Shown: positions 18,118 through 27,321, numbered from the stretch's first letter. The stretch: DNA of 64,000 nt from Methanobacterium veterum (GCF_000745485.1 NZ_KN050693.1:223985-287984), one strand, 5' to 3'. Made by a program: numbers and translations. The notes: generated from the sequence alone by a model not told the origin.

Positions 18118-18942
18118 ATGAATTCAAAATATTTGATTGGAATAATAGTAGCCATAGTAGTAATAATTGGTGCTTACTTTGCACTTGCAGGAAGCTCAAA
18201 TCAACAAACAATACAGATTGCTGGTTCAACTTCCGTACAACCAGTGGCAGAGAAGTTAGCTCAAGCTTACATGGAGAAGCATCCTAATGTTAAAATAAAT
18301 GTGCAGGGTGGAGGTACATCTGTAGGTATAACAAGCGCTCAACAAGGTACAGCGGATATCGGTACAGCATCTTCCAAACCTAAAGATAGCGATGCACAAG
18401 GATTAGTACAAACTCAAATTGCAAAAGATGGAATAGTTGTTATAGTAAACAACGATAATAAGGTTAGTGCCCTTACAGTTAACCAGACAAAAGATATATT
18501 CAGTGGAAATATCACCGACTGGAGCAAAGTAGGTGGTTCATCAGGTACTATAAGTGTTATAACCAGAGAAGATGGTTCAGGTACCAGAGATGGATTCCAG
18601 AATATAGTAATGGGCGGTAAGAATGGAACTAAAATTGTAAGCAATGCAATAGTCCAGAGTTCAACAGAAGCTGTTTTACAGGCAGTTAAAGGAAACCCTA
18701 ACGCTATTGGATACATATCATTAGCAAGCCTTAGTGGTGATGTTAAAGCAGTTACAATTAACGGGGTAGCTCCTTCAGAAAAAACAGTCAGCGATGATAC
18801 TTACAAAATAGTAAGACCATTCATTTTCTTAACTAAAGGCCAGCCTACTGGCATCGTTAAAGACTTTATAGACTTTACAATGAGTGCTGAAGGACAGGCT
18901 ATAGTTAAACAAGCCGGAGCAGTTCCAATGACCTCTAGCTAA
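18118..18942 (+). CDS. pstS: Phosphate ABC transporter substrate-binding protein, copy 1
   Basis: PstS captures phosphate outside the membrane and delivers it to PstCAB. The N-terminus has a membrane anchor (IGIIVAIVVIIGAYFAL). The mature protein starts with the family motif [15 protein letters not shown] and contains INVQGGGTSVG and the phosphate loop TREDGSGTRDGF. I choose the ATG at 18118 (274 residues), which follows a GATGAGGTGA site; a GTG nine bases earlier lies within that site. It is followed by a hairpin terminator and then a second pstS. Confidence 0.93.
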   Translation: MNSKYLIGIIVAIVVIIGAYFALAGSSNQQTIQIAGSTSVQPVAEKLAQAYMEKHPNVKINVQGGGTSVGITSAQQGTADIGTASSKPKDSDAQGLVQTQIAKDGIVVIVNNDNKVSALTVNQTKDIFSGNITDWSKVGGSSGTISVITREDGSGTRDGFQNIVMGGKNGTKIVSNAIVQSSTEAVLQAVKGNPNAIGYISLASLSGDVKAVTINGVAPSEKTVSDDTYKIVRPFIFLTKGQPTGIVKDFIDFTMSAEGQAIVKQAGAVPMTSS

Positions 18943-18972
18943 GTGGTTTTTAAAACCACTACTTTTTTGTTT
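18942..18972 (+). terminator. Terminator between the two pstS genes
   Basis: Two 9-bp arms, AGTGGTTTT and AAAACCACT, flank a single T and are followed by ACTTTTTTG. The structure starts at the pstS1 stop codon. It probably gives a single-gene pstS1 transcript, or attenuates read-through into pstS2. Confidence 0.65.
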
Positions 18973-19083
18973 ATTTATAATTTAAAGGCATAAAAGAGAA
19001 GTATATCATGTAAATTTGATTCATTGCTTCATCACTTCATATTTAAATACTCCAAAGAAGAAGAGTAACTCAAGGTGATGAAC

Positions 19084-19893
19084 ATGAATCGGAAATACAA
19101 GTATGGAATAGTAATTGCCATCATTATAATTATCGCTTATCTAACAATTATCCCATCAAGTCAATATGAAAGAATACAAATTGCAGGTTCTACATCGGTA
19201 CAACCTGTAGCTGAGGCATTAGCTGATGCTTACATGGAAAAGCATCCTAACGTTAGAATAAACGTGCAGGGTGGAGGATCCAGTTTAGGTATAAGCAGTG
19301 TTTCACAAGGTATAACTGAAATAGGTACAAGTTCAAGAGATTTAACGCCACAAGAAAAAGAAGGGCTTATAGAATATGAAATAGGAAAAGAAGGTATTGT
19401 CATAGCTGTTAATAACAACAACAATGTAACCACATTAAGTACCGAACAGGTTAGAGGTATCTTCAACGGTGCTATTACAAACTGGGATCAGGTTGGAGGA
19501 TCCAACACACAGATCCATGTTGTAACCAGGGAAGAAGGATCAGGTACACGGTCATCTTTTGAGAATTTAATAATGGATGATACAAAAATCAAGTCTGATG
19601 CAGTGGTACAGAGTTCAACTGAATCTGTTAAACAGGTAGTTAAACAGGATCCTGGTGCAATAGGATTTGTTTCATTAGCACATATGAGCAGCGATGTTAC
19701 AGCTTTAAAAATTAACGGAATTGGCCCTTCAGCACAAACCGTGGCAAATGGATCTTATAAACTACAAACTGCATTCCTTTTTGTGGTTAAAGGGGAACCA
19801 CAGGGAACAGTTAAAGACTTTATTGACTTTACATTAAGTCCTGAAGGACAAGCTATAGTAAAGAGCCAGAATATTGTTCCTGTTAATATGTAA
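19084..19893 (+). CDS. pstS: Phosphate ABC transporter substrate-binding protein, copy 2
   Basis: This second PstS (about 269 residues from the ATG at 19084) has the same plan as copy 1: membrane anchor at residues 5-24, [26 protein letters not shown] and [12 protein letters not shown]. The two proteins align throughout and arose by tandem duplication. In-frame starts at 19075 and 19078 lie in or next to the AAGGTGAT site. A separate TATA-like TATTTAAATAC near 19041-19051 suggests its own promoter. Differences in the phosphate-loop flank (RDGF against RSSF) may mean different affinity, which is inference. Confidence 0.92.
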   Translation: MNRKYKYGIVIAIIIIIAYLTIIPSSQYERIQIAGSTSVQPVAEALADAYMEKHPNVRINVQGGGSSLGISSVSQGITEIGTSSRDLTPQEKEGLIEYEIGKEGIVIAVNNNNNVTTLSTEQVRGIFNGAITNWDQVGGSNTQIHVVTREEGSGTRSSFENLIMDDTKIKSDAVVQSSTESVKQVVKQDPGAIGFVSLAHMSSDVTALKINGIGPSAQTVANGSYKLQTAFLFVVKGEPQGTVKDFIDFTLSPEGQAIVKSQNIVPVNM

Positions 19894-19986
19894 ATTTGTA
19901 CGGTAATCTGGAATGTACTTATAAGAAGTTTGTAGAATACCAATTGAAATCACAGTCAAATTTATTTAAGTTAGGTTCCGAGTTGA

Positions 19987-20057
19987 GGAAAATACAATGT
20001 ATTTTCCGAACTTTCGAAAATCACAGATTTTCGATACCCTGAAATTTCATAAATTTC
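19987..20057. repeat. Hairpin array B (three inverted repeats with 3-nt loops)
   Basis: Three inverted repeats occur in a row: GGAAAATAC/GTATTTTCC with loop AAT at 19987-20007, CGAAAATC/GATTTTCG with loop ACA at 20015-20033, and GAAATTT/AAATTTC with loop CAT at 20041-20057. They lie between pstS2 and pstC, 30 bases before the pstC start, so they should be in the transcribed intercistronic RNA. Confidence 0.85.
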
Positions 20058-20087
20058 GAAGGCTACAAAAATTGGAAGGTTGAAGAA

Positions 20088-20960
20088 ATGACGAAGTATG
20101 AAGAATTTCTAGTGGAAAAAGGGCTTTTCATAATGGCCATTTTGTCTATTATAGTAATAGTTCTGATCATAGGATTCATATTCCAGCAAGGGGCCCCGGC
20201 GATGGACCAGATTGGAATCTTGAAGTTTATATTTGGAATGAATTGGTCGCCGTCTGATGACCAGTACGGTGTTTTTACAATGATCATTGGATCATTGGGT
20301 ATAACTGCCCTTTCACTGTTGTTTGCAGTGCCATTATCATTGTGTTGTGCAATATTCCTGGCAGAACTTGCACCCCGTACAGTGAGAAGGATTTTAAAGC
20401 CAGTTATTGAAACTCTTGCAGGTATACCTTCTGTTGTATACGGATTCTTTGGGCTTATAGTACTTGTCCCAATTATGAGGGTATATTTTGGAGGGACTGG
20501 TTTCAGCATGCTCGCAGCATCTTTAATTCTTACAGTAATGGTTCTTCCGACTATAATAAGTATATCTGAAGATGCATTAAAGTCGGTTCCTGTAGAATAT
20601 AAAGAAGCATCTCTTGCACTTGGTGCAACTCACTGGCAAACAATAAGAAATGTTATTTTCCCAGCAGCTATTCCGGGAATTATAACTGCAATAATACTGG
20701 GAATGGGTAGAGCAATTGGTGAAACACTTGCTGTGATTATGGTTGCAGGAAACGTCGCACAGATTCCAAACTCAATATTTGATCCGGTGAGGGCGTTAAC
20801 ATCAAATATAGCCCTTGAAATGGGTTATGCAACAGGATTACATTACAGTGCACTGTTTGCAACAGGAATAGTTCTGTTTATCATGATAATCATCCTTCTT
20901 ATAATAGCTAACTACTTCCACTACAAGAAGAAGGTTGTAATTGGAGGAGGGTACTTATAA
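20088..20960 (+). CDS. pstC: Phosphate ABC transporter permease PstC
   Basis: PstC is one of the two membrane subunits of the high-affinity phosphate importer. The 290-residue protein has about six transmembrane helices and the permease signature [26 protein letters not shown], which contacts the ATPase. The ATG has a GGAAGG site upstream. It follows pstS2 by 194 bases that include hairpin array B, and precedes pstA by 39 bases. Confidence 0.95.
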   Translation: MTKYEEFLVEKGLFIMAILSIIVIVLIIGFIFQQGAPAMDQIGILKFIFGMNWSPSDDQYGVFTMIIGSLGITALSLLFAVPLSLCCAIFLAELAPRTVRRILKPVIETLAGIPSVVYGFFGLIVLVPIMRVYFGGTGFSMLAASLILTVMVLPTIISISEDALKSVPVEYKEASLALGATHWQTIRNVIFPAAIPGIITAIILGMGRAIGETLAVIMVAGNVAQIPNSIFDPVRALTSNIALEMGYATGLHYSALFATGIVLFIMIIILLIIANYFHYKKKVVIGGGYL

Positions 20961-20999
20961 TGCTTAATCAGGATTTATACAGCTATTTAGGTGATTTAA

Positions 21000-21854
21000 A
21001 TGTTAAATATTAAAATTATGTCTCCTAAAATGTCCCAAAGAATCATGAAAGGAGTTTTTTGGGCATCAGGGATATTAACAGTTATTCTATTGCTCGTTAT
21101 TATAGGGTATATACTTTATAAGGGGCTGCCAGTTGTAAACATGAGTTTCATATTCAGTAACCCTATAGATTCTGGTAAATCTGGAGGTATATTCCCAATG
21201 ATAGTGTCAAGCTTATATGTGACGCTTATAGCAGTTGCTGTTGCAACTCCTCTGGGTGTTGGGGCAGCAGTTTACCTTTCAGAATATGCTGGAGAAAATA
21301 ATCTGGTTAAACTAATAAGATTTGGAGCAGAAACATTGGCATCCATTCCTTCAATTGTATACGGGCTGTTTGGACTGGCGTTTTTTGTTGTCTATCTTGG
21401 GCTCGGATGGTGTGTATTATCTGGAGGTCTAATACTGGCAATTATGGCGCTCCCCACAATATTGCAGGTAGCTGAAGTTTCACTGGAAGCTGTACCTGCA
21501 TCATACAGGGAAGGAAGCCTTGCAATAGGTGCTACTAAATGGCAAACAATTTATAATGTTGTTTTGCCTGCGGCAGTTCCGGGAATTACCACTGGTGTGA
21601 TACTGGGACTTGCAAGGGCTATTTCAGAGGCAGCTGCAATTATGTTTGCAGTAGGCGCGGCACTATCTGTTCCTATTTCCATTTTTGATCCAGCAAGGCC
21701 TCTCCCACTGCACCTTTATATTTTAGCAACTGAGGGTATATCCCTTGACAATGCGTATGGAACTGCAGCTGTACTGGTGCTTATAGTTCTCGTAATAACC
21801 GTTGTTACAAATACATTAGTTGAAAGATACTCTAAAAAGATGATGGGGCGATAG
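21000..21854 (+). CDS. pstA: Phosphate ABC transporter permease PstA
   Basis: PstA is the partner of PstC in the phosphate channel. The 284-residue protein has six hydrophobic segments and the permease loop [26 protein letters not shown]. The ATG at 21000 follows an AGGTGATTTA site. Its stop is one base before the pstB start, so translation is likely coupled. Confidence 0.95.
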   Translation: MLNIKIMSPKMSQRIMKGVFWASGILTVILLLVIIGYILYKGLPVVNMSFIFSNPIDSGKSGGIFPMIVSSLYVTLIAVAVATPLGVGAAVYLSEYAGENNLVKLIRFGAETLASIPSIVYGLFGLAFFVVYLGLGWCVLSGGLILAIMALPTILQVAEVSLEAVPASYREGSLAIGATKWQTIYNVVLPAAVPGITTGVILGLARAISEAAAIMFAVGAALSVPISIFDPARPLPLHLYILATEGISLDNAYGTAAVLVLIVLVITVVTNTLVERYSKKMMGR

Positions 21855-21855
21855 A

Positions 21856-22611
21856 ATGGATTATCGAATTGAAGTTGAAGATTTAAACGTTTACTTTGAC
21901 GAAGCACATATTTTAAAGGACATTAACATTAAGATCCGTAAAAATACTGTTACTTCACTTATAGGACCTTCCGGTTGCGGAAAATCAACATTTGTACGTA
22001 CTTTAAACCGTATGAACGACCTTATTGACACATTTAAATTGGATGGAAGCGTTCTTTTAGACGGTCAAGATATTTACGATCCAAAGTTAGATGTGGTTGA
22101 GTTAAGAAAAAAGGTAGGAATGGTATTTCAAAAGCCGAACCCATTTCCAAAGTCTATATTTGACAATGTAGCATATGGTCTCAGGGTACACGGAATCGAA
22201 GATAAATCAGTACTGGCTGAAAGAGTTGAAGAAAGTTTAAAAGGTGCTGCACTGTGGGATGAGGTCAAGGATAAGCTGGATAAATCAGCTATGGGACTTT
22301 CTGGAGGTCAGCAGCAGAGACTATGTATAGCAAGGACCATTGCAGTAAATCCTGAAGTTATATTAATGGACGAACCTGCATCAGCACTTGATCCTATATC
22401 AACAACAAAAATAGAGGACTTAATTCACAAACTGAAAAAGGATTATACCATAATTATCGTTACACACAACATGCAGCAGGCTACAAGGGTTTCCAAATAC
22501 ACAGCATTTTTCTTACATGGAGAAATCGTAGAAAGCGGACTCACCGATAAAATATTCATAGAGCCTGAAGATAAGCGTACAGAAGATTACATAACTGGTA
22601 GATTTGGTTAA
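21856..22611 (+). CDS. pstB: Phosphate ABC transporter ATP-binding protein PstB
   Basis: PstB powers phosphate uptake. The 251-residue protein has Walker [10 protein letters not shown], the ABC signature LSGGQQQR, Walker [14 protein letters not shown] and the switch histidine in THNMQQA. Its length and the PstB-specific NRMNDLI segment are normal. It immediately follows pstA and is followed by phoU, as in most pst operons. Confidence 0.97.
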   Translation: MDYRIEVEDLNVYFDEAHILKDINIKIRKNTVTSLIGPSGCGKSTFVRTLNRMNDLIDTFKLDGSVLLDGQDIYDPKLDVVELRKKVGMVFQKPNPFPKSIFDNVAYGLRVHGIEDKSVLAERVEESLKGAALWDEVKDKLDKSAMGLSGGQQQRLCIARTIAVNPEVILMDEPASALDPISTTKIEDLIHKLKKDYTIIIVTHNMQQATRVSKYTAFFLHGEIVESGLTDKIFIEPEDKRTEDYITGRFG

Positions 22612-22675
22612 ATAAATTTTTTATTTAATTAATGTGCCCATCTCATTTAATGGGATATGCACTAAAGGTGAAGCA

Positions 22676-23344
22676 ATGTATGGGATGATACTGGAGAATA
22701 AATTAAAAAAAATAAGCGGTGATCTTTTAGATTACAGCAATGAAACAGTAGATATGATTAAAAATTCTACTGGCAGTTTCTTAAAGGAAAATGTTGATTT
22801 AGCAAAAGAAACAATTGAGGCTACCAGTGAAGTAAACAAAAAGAGCGAGCATATTGAATATGAATGTTTGAAAATACTTGGATTACATCAACCAGTTGCT
22901 AGAGATTTAAGACTGGGGGCTGCAATTTTAAGATCATCTACTGAACTTGAGAGGATAAACACTCTCTCAGCATATATATCCAGATACGCTATAGATGCGG
23001 CAGAAAAAAGTTCAGATTCATACAAACCGCCCCATATTAAATTCATGTCTCAGACAGTACAAAACATGCTGAAAGATGGAGTCGGATCACTTTTAAGTGA
23101 GGATATACAGCTTCTAAAACGTTCAACTAAAAATTTCGTTGCTCTTCAGGACTTTTATAATCAGATGTTTTTAGAATATGGTGATGACAACTCTTCAACT
23201 GCTGCAATGTATTCAATCCTTATTGGAAGGAATCTCTTAAGTATGGGGCATCATATAATGGGGATGGATGATAGGATAGCTTACTCTATAATAGGAATGA
23301 AGGTTGTACACCATAAAGTGTTCTACAATGTCTTAATGAAGTAA
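22676..23344 (+). CDS. phoU: Phosphate-specific transport regulator PhoU, copy 1
   Basis: PhoU restrains PstSCAB and phosphate signalling when phosphate is plentiful. The protein has 222 residues with two helical PhoU repeats; LRLGAAILRSSTELERINTLSAYI is the first, and the second is less typical (LSMGHHIMGMDDRIAYSI). I choose the ATG at 22676 because AAAGGTGA lies five bases upstream; an in-frame GTG at 22634 has no site. It probably belongs to the pst transcript, 64 bases after pstB. Confidence 0.85.
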   Translation: MYGMILENKLKKISGDLLDYSNETVDMIKNSTGSFLKENVDLAKETIEATSEVNKKSEHIEYECLKILGLHQPVARDLRLGAAILRSSTELERINTLSAYISRYAIDAAEKSSDSYKPPHIKFMSQTVQNMLKDGVGSLLSEDIQLLKRSTKNFVALQDFYNQMFLEYGDDNSSTAAMYSILIGRNLLSMGHHIMGMDDRIAYSIIGMKVVHHKVFYNVLMK

Positions 23345-23389
23345 AAATTATATTTAAAAATTATACAAAAATAATATGTGATGATTTAG

Positions 23390-23842
23390 ATGTGGCTCCC
23401 ATCAGATGAACCTAAGAATAAACTGTATGGAAACAAACTTGATAAATCTTATCTACCTTTATCAGGTTACATGAGAGTTTTAAATGAAAATTATGAGTCT
23501 ATATTATTTTTAAGTGATGATCTAGTTGTAGGTGCCTGGTATCTAAATGCTAAATCTTTAAATGAACTTTATGAAAATGATGCAATGGAAAAAGTTAAAA
23601 TCCTCGATGAATCTAGAATTGAGATATATGAAACTGGTGAAAAACTATTTAAAACTATTCTTGAGTTGAATGAGGAGTGTAAATTATCATTACCTATACG
23701 TATTAATATGTTTTGGGATAAGATTGGATTAAATACTACAGATTCTCGTGAAGAACTGTTATCTAAGTATAGGATAAATGAACCATCTGTAATTGATGTG
23801 GATAATTTAATAAAAGATTATAAGTCCAAGACGGAGGATTGA
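23390..23842 (+). CDS. Unknown protein between the two phoU genes
   Basis: This 150-residue, acidic, soluble protein has no signal peptide or membrane helix. It begins MWLPSDEPKNKLYG, and a segment with beta-strand character (YESILFLSDDLVVGAWYLN) is followed by helical sequence. I do not recognise it. The stop overlaps a TTG just ahead of the next gene, and the short spacing to both phoU genes places it in the phosphate operon, so a role in phosphate response is plausible but not shown. Confidence 0.7.
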   Translation: MWLPSDEPKNKLYGNKLDKSYLPLSGYMRVLNENYESILFLSDDLVVGAWYLNAKSLNELYENDAMEKVKILDESRIEIYETGEKLFKTILELNEECKLSLPIRINMFWDKIGLNTTDSREELLSKYRINEPSVIDVDNLIKDYKSKTED

Positions 23843-23844
23843 AA

Positions 23845-24528
23845 ATGGAAAGGAAAAAATATCCCAGGATACTGTTTCGAAAAAGGCTAAGAGAGCTGAA
23901 AGAAGATGTAAATGAAATTGGACAGATAGCAATCCAGGCACATAAAAATGCAATCAAAGCTTTCAATAACTATGACAAGGATCTGTTGGATGATGTCACT
24001 AAAGCCCGTGATAAAATAGAAGAATTGAGTTTCCATTTAGAACGGAAATGTATTAGCATCATTGCTTCAGAGCAACCTGTTGCAATGGATTTAAGATTTA
24101 TTGAAGCTTGTATTAAAGTTGGAAGTCATTTAAAGAGGATAGGTAGCTTATCAGTAAATATTGCCGAAGCCGCTAAAAATTTAAAAGGCGAAGAAATTCC
24201 AGCGAGGTCTATGGAAGATCTTAACCACATGGCTAATCTTGTGCAGATGATGCTCAGTAAAGGTTTATACTCATTTATAGATCAGAACATGGACATGGCA
24301 AGAGAACTGAGGCATGATGACGATAAGGTGGATGATTTATTTGATCAGTCCCTTGAAAATGTTACAAGCAGTATGTTCCAAAACAAGGATTCCATATCTT
24401 ATATGATATATTTGCTGTTCATTGCAAGATTCCTGGAACGAATCGCTGATCGTGCGGTAAGTTTAGGGGACAGAACAATCTTTATGATAACATGCGAAAA
24501 ACCTAAAAAACTTGAATTAAAAAAATAG
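23845..24528 (+). CDS. phoU: Phosphate-specific transport regulator PhoU, copy 2
   Basis: The 227-residue protein has two clear PhoU repeats: MDLRFIEACIKVGSHLKRIGSLSVNIAEA in the first half and ISYMIYLLFIARFLERIADRAVSLGDRTIFM in the second. The ATG at 23845 has GGAGG seven bases upstream; the earlier in-frame TTG overlaps the preceding stop codon. It is more typical of PhoU than copy 1 and is the last gene of the phosphate operon, with a terminator 19 bases downstream. Confidence 0.92.
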   Translation: MERKKYPRILFRKRLRELKEDVNEIGQIAIQAHKNAIKAFNNYDKDLLDDVTKARDKIEELSFHLERKCISIIASEQPVAMDLRFIEACIKVGSHLKRIGSLSVNIAEAAKNLKGEEIPARSMEDLNHMANLVQMMLSKGLYSFIDQNMDMARELRHDDDKVDDLFDQSLENVTSSMFQNKDSISYMIYLLFIARFLERIADRAVSLGDRTIFMITCEKPKKLELKK

Positions 24529-24546
24529 GGCGGACAAGAGTTTTTT

Positions 24547-24586
24547 GCCTAAACTGCATGTGCTTTAGGCACATATTTCTTTTTTT
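24547..24586 (+). terminator. Terminator of the pst-phoU operon
   Basis: The arms GCCTAAA and TTTAGGC, with a 10-base loop, are followed by CACATATTTCTTTTTTTC. This is a hairpin plus T-run 19 bases after the last phoU gene. Confidence 0.6.
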
Positions 24587-24978
24587 CTATAAATTAATTT
24601 ACACCAACTTGTATTTAAAATAGGCTTCTAAATGTATTTATTCTCTAAAATCAATGATCTAAAATATTAATTTCAATGTTCTTATCTAATTTTACTTTAT
24701 TTATTTTAAATGAGGACCGTTTGTTAATTTAGAATAAATTATGTGGAATGTATTAATTATTAAGTCCTAATGTGTGATAAAAATACTGAAATTCAGATTA
24801 TATCCTTGTTTTATTGTATTCTAACTAGTTTAATATTATAATTGTGGTAATAATGGATTTTCATTGATTTAGTATTTAATATTGAAACTGGAGTATGCAA
24901 TGATCTAAAAATTTTTATTATACTAATTATAATACAATAATTACACTTTATTCATACTCTATGTTCTAATCAACAAAA

Positions 24979-25033
24979 TTTATATAGTGGAGTAAGACAT
25001 ACACTTCAAGTGTAAAATAAAACACTAAAAGTG
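24979..25033 (+). promoter_or_regulatory. Promoter with two operator palindromes for the small HTH gene
   Basis: A TATA element TTTATATAG lies at 24979-24987. About 20 bases later is the perfect palindrome TACACTT-C-AAGTGTA at 25000-25014, and then a weaker copy CACT-AAA-AGTG at 25023-25033. The two centres, 25007 and 25028, are 21 bases apart, that is two helical turns, and cover the expected start of transcription. This is the layout of a repressor operator, perhaps for the small HTH protein encoded next (autoregulation is inferred). Confidence 0.55.
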
Positions 25034-25086
25034 AATAAATGACAGAGGTTAAAGTTGTTAAAAATTCTATAAATTTCGAATGCCGT

Positions 25087-25130
25087 AAAAACCATTGGTT
25101 TTTGCATGTTGAAGGAAACCTTCGGTTTCC
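25087..25130. repeat. Hairpin array C (two perfect inverted repeats plus one decayed)
   Basis: AAAAACC/GGTTTTT with loop ATT lies at 25087-25103, and GGAAACC/GGTTTCC with loop TTC at 25114-25130. A decayed unit (AAAATTC-TAT-AAATTTC) precedes them near 25061-25078 and ends in the linker AAATTTCGAATGCC, also found in array A at 9070-9083. The array lies between the predicted transcription start near 25010 and the start codon of the HTH gene, so it would be in that mRNA's leader. Confidence 0.8.
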
Positions 25131-25198
25131 TGAACCGCTACTGTTAGCTTTTGCCAGCTGTCATTTAATATATTCCAAATGTGAGGATTGATATTTTG

Positions 25199-25408
25199 AT
25201 GGTCAAATGGAAAAATGAGGAGTTAAGACGCGAATTAATGATGAATACATTAGATTATTTAAGCAGAAAGAACAATGCGTCTATTGAAGAGTTAGCTGAT
25301 TATACTGGCCAGGAATATGCAATAATAGCTCAATTAATGCATGATTTGGAAAATAAGGGCCTTATAAAATCAGAAACAGTTTTTAATTTAAAGAATGAGT
25401 CAAAATAA
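25199..25408 (+). CDS. Small winged-helix DNA-binding protein
   Basis: The protein has about 69 residues and is almost entirely one winged helix-turn-helix: ASIEELADYTGQEYAIIAQLMHDLENKGLIKSE. It is probably a transcription regulator acting as a dimer. The start is uncertain: ATG at 25199, TTG at 25196 (better spaced from the GAGG at 25183) and GTG at 25181 are all in frame. Two operator palindromes and hairpin array C precede it, which suggests tight and possibly autogenous control. Confidence 0.7.
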   Translation: MVKWKNEELRRELMMNTLDYLSRKNNASIEELADYTGQEYAIIAQLMHDLENKGLIKSETVFNLKNESK

Positions 25409-25666
25409 TAAGACTCCACATCTTGTTTTTTATCTTAATTTGGGAAACTTTAACACGCCTGGTTTTATAGGAATAAGCATTTAAAATACTTTTTTTTACA
25501 AATTAAATGAATTTAATTTATCTAATTTTGTTTAAATATAATTTATAACAAAATATATTACTAATTTTAAATATAGTAATAATACAGTTCAGTTATTCCA
25601 TTAAATTTTTTAAAGACATGGGGAATTGTTTTCACAGTTCTTTGTTATGAGTTTGAGGTGATTTAA

Positions 25667-25912
25667 TTGAAAGTAAAAGATGAATTAATTGGAAAAGAAG
25701 TTCTAGATTCAAAAGGCCATGAACTTGGTAAAGTGGATGATATTGACGTTGATTTTGACTCCGACCGGATAGATTCTATTATTCTTCATGAAGGAGGACG
25801 TCTTAGGGGAAGAGACAGAGTTATTCCTTACAGCATGATTGAAACTGTAGGCGAAAGGATACTCTTAAAAAAATCTGGAGAAACTGAAGAAAGAAGAGAA
25901 GGAATAATGTAA
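25667..25912 (+). CDS. PRC-barrel domain protein
   Basis: The 81-residue protein is a single PRC-barrel: VLDSKGHELGKVDDIDVDFDSDRIDSIIL, then RGRDRVIPYSMIETVGERILL. Archaeal stand-alone PRC-barrel proteins are small and soluble; some are linked to cell division or RNA metabolism, but the role here is unknown. The start is a TTG with a good GAGGTGAT site six bases upstream, and no ATG gives the complete fold. Confidence 0.85.
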   Translation: MKVKDELIGKEVLDSKGHELGKVDDIDVDFDSDRIDSIILHEGGRLRGRDRVIPYSMIETVGERILLKKSGETEERREGIM

Positions 25913-25959
25913 TTGATTAAAGTGAATCACTGATTCGTCATTACATCTTTTTACTTTTT
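25907..25959. terminator. Terminator between convergent PRC-barrel and RHH genes
   Basis: The outer arms ATGTAAT and ATTACAT enclose a second inverted repeat, GAATCA-C-TGATTC. The whole is followed by CTTTTTACTTTTT on the plus strand. It begins at the stop codon of the PRC-barrel gene. Confidence 0.5.
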
Positions 25960-25976
25960 AATAGTAGACCTGCTAT

Positions 25977-26519
25977 TTAATCTACTTTTTTTAAATGTAT
26001 TTTGCTGGATTTTCCTACTTTGAACTCGTTTATTTTATAGTCATCACCTGTAACTTCTTCTATTCCTGCTCGGGTAATTATTGTAATTGGTTGAAGATAT
26101 TCAGTTAGCAGGTTTTCCACCATATATGGTCTATCTTCTACAGTGTAACTTTTTAAATAGATTTTTAGGTCATCATTGTTGATACGGTAGTCTATATTCT
26201 CCACATATGTTGATTTATTACTAAAATTATTTAAAATTTGATTTGTAGGTTCATTAGGTGTTTGAAAATCTACATCCTGAAAATTTTGTTTCCATTCGTC
26301 CCATATTAGTTTACCTAAGAAACGGCCAATGGAATCAGTTCCATTTTTTAATTGAATAAGATTGTTATATTTTAACCATATCCCCATAGCTTCGATCATT
26401 GCTTTACTGTACCATCCCTTTTCAAATTTGAATTTTTGAGAGGCTACTTTTTTGAATTTGTAATCTAAGTCCTGAGGTATGGATACGGTTGCTCTTTTTA
26501 GATTGGTAAATTCAGTCAT
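25977..26519 (-). CDS. Ribbon-helix-helix-like protein with C-terminal domain shared with the Roadblock operon
   Basis: The first 50 residues look like a ribbon-helix-helix DNA-binding domain (KRATVSIPQDLDYKFKKVASQKF, then WYSKAMIEAMGIWLKY). The remaining 130 align with the second half of the protein encoded at 27322-27831: both have a DYxxxxDDxxI strand and end with EEVTG-x(9-12)-SKI-x-LKK. The ATG has an AAAGTGATG site. The protein has 180 residues and is divergent from the Roadblock/GTPase operon, with 414 bases between them, so it may regulate that operon. Both the shared domain and the regulation are my inference from the sequences. Confidence 0.65.
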   Translation of the reverse strand: MTEFTNLKRATVSIPQDLDYKFKKVASQKFKFEKGWYSKAMIEAMGIWLKYNNLIQLKNGTDSIGRFLGKLIWDEWKQNFQDVDFQTPNEPTNQILNNFSNKSTYVENIDYRINNDDLKIYLKSYTVEDRPYMVENLLTEYLQPITIITRAGIEEVTGDDYKINEFKVGKSSKIHLKKVD

Positions 26520-26933
26520 AACATCACTTTAAATAATAGGTTTTAGCCACTGAATTGGAATATTTTAATTAATTATTCCTTTAATTGAGATTATTACTGT
26601 AATTATATGGTTAATTATATCAAGTATAAATATTTTTAATTAAATTAATATGTTATGTATATTATTACATACACTGCTAATAATACGATTTATAAAATAA
26701 AATTGCGAAATTTTTACTTTATATATTTATACTTTTTGCAAATGCGCACTTTATCTAATGTAAAAATGCACATATTCACATTTTAATTAATTATTTCCAT
26801 TGATTAAATTAATAATCACGTATACAGCTGTATGACTATGGATTTTAGATATAATCCATATTAGTATGAGAAATATTAAAAATAAATGGATAAAAGTGGA
26901 TCTAACAAAAACAAAAATTGAGGAGAATTTAAT
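26520..26933. promoter_or_regulatory. Divergent regulatory region upstream of the Roadblock/GTPase operon
   Basis: This very AT-rich 414-base spacer has no gene. It holds three inverted repeats: TATGTA-TATTAT-TACATA at 26654-26671, the perfect 12-bp palindrome ATACAGCTGTAT at 26822-26833, and TATGGATT/AATCCATA with an 8-base spacer at 26837-26860. The last two lie 75-110 bases before the first Roadblock gene and are likely protein-binding sites. Confidence 0.45.
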
Positions 26934-27308
26934 ATGGGTATTCGTGAAGACGTAGGTGGAATTTTGAATGAGCTTATGGAAAGAGCTCCTGGTGATGTTA
27001 CTGGTGCTGCTCTTTTAAGGCCGGATGGTTTAATGATAGCATCTGTTTTACCTCAAGACACTGATGAGAAACGTTTAGCTGCAATGGGTGCAGCAATTGT
27101 AGGTACTTCTCAAAGAACTTGTGATGAATTGAGTAGAGGAGATTTGGGTGAAATTATAATTGAAGGAAGTGTTGGGAAAGCCACATTCTCTTTTGCAGGT
27201 ACTAAAGGTATTTTAGCTGTACTTTCACCTAAAGATGTGAATCTGGGTTTAGTACTCATGGAAGTAGAAAGAACAGCAGATAAAGTGAAAGAAGTAATGG
27301 AGAAATAA
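26934..27308 (+). CDS. Roadblock/LC7 domain protein 1 (MglB-like)
   Basis: The 124-residue protein is one Roadblock/LC7 domain: an N-terminal helix (VGGILNELMERAPG), the strand AALLRPDGLMIASVLP, the long helix KRLAAMGAAIVGTSQRTCDEL, and strands ending GLVLMEVERTADKVKEVME. Such proteins form dimers that bind small GTPases of the MglA/Ras type, often as GTPase-activating partners. It is the first gene of a five-gene operon that includes a GTPase. The ATG follows a GAGGAGAATTTA site. Confidence 0.9.
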   Translation: MGIREDVGGILNELMERAPGDVTGAALLRPDGLMIASVLPQDTDEKRLAAMGAAIVGTSQRTCDELSRGDLGEIIIEGSVGKATFSFAGTKGILAVLSPKDVNLGLVLMEVERTADKVKEVMEK

Positions 27309-27321
27309 GAAGGGATTTTAA

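Noticed and set aside
18942..19083. Insertion element between the two pstS genes
   Set aside because: The only inverted repeat is a terminator hairpin; there is no transposase or target duplication, and the genes are simply tandem paralogues.
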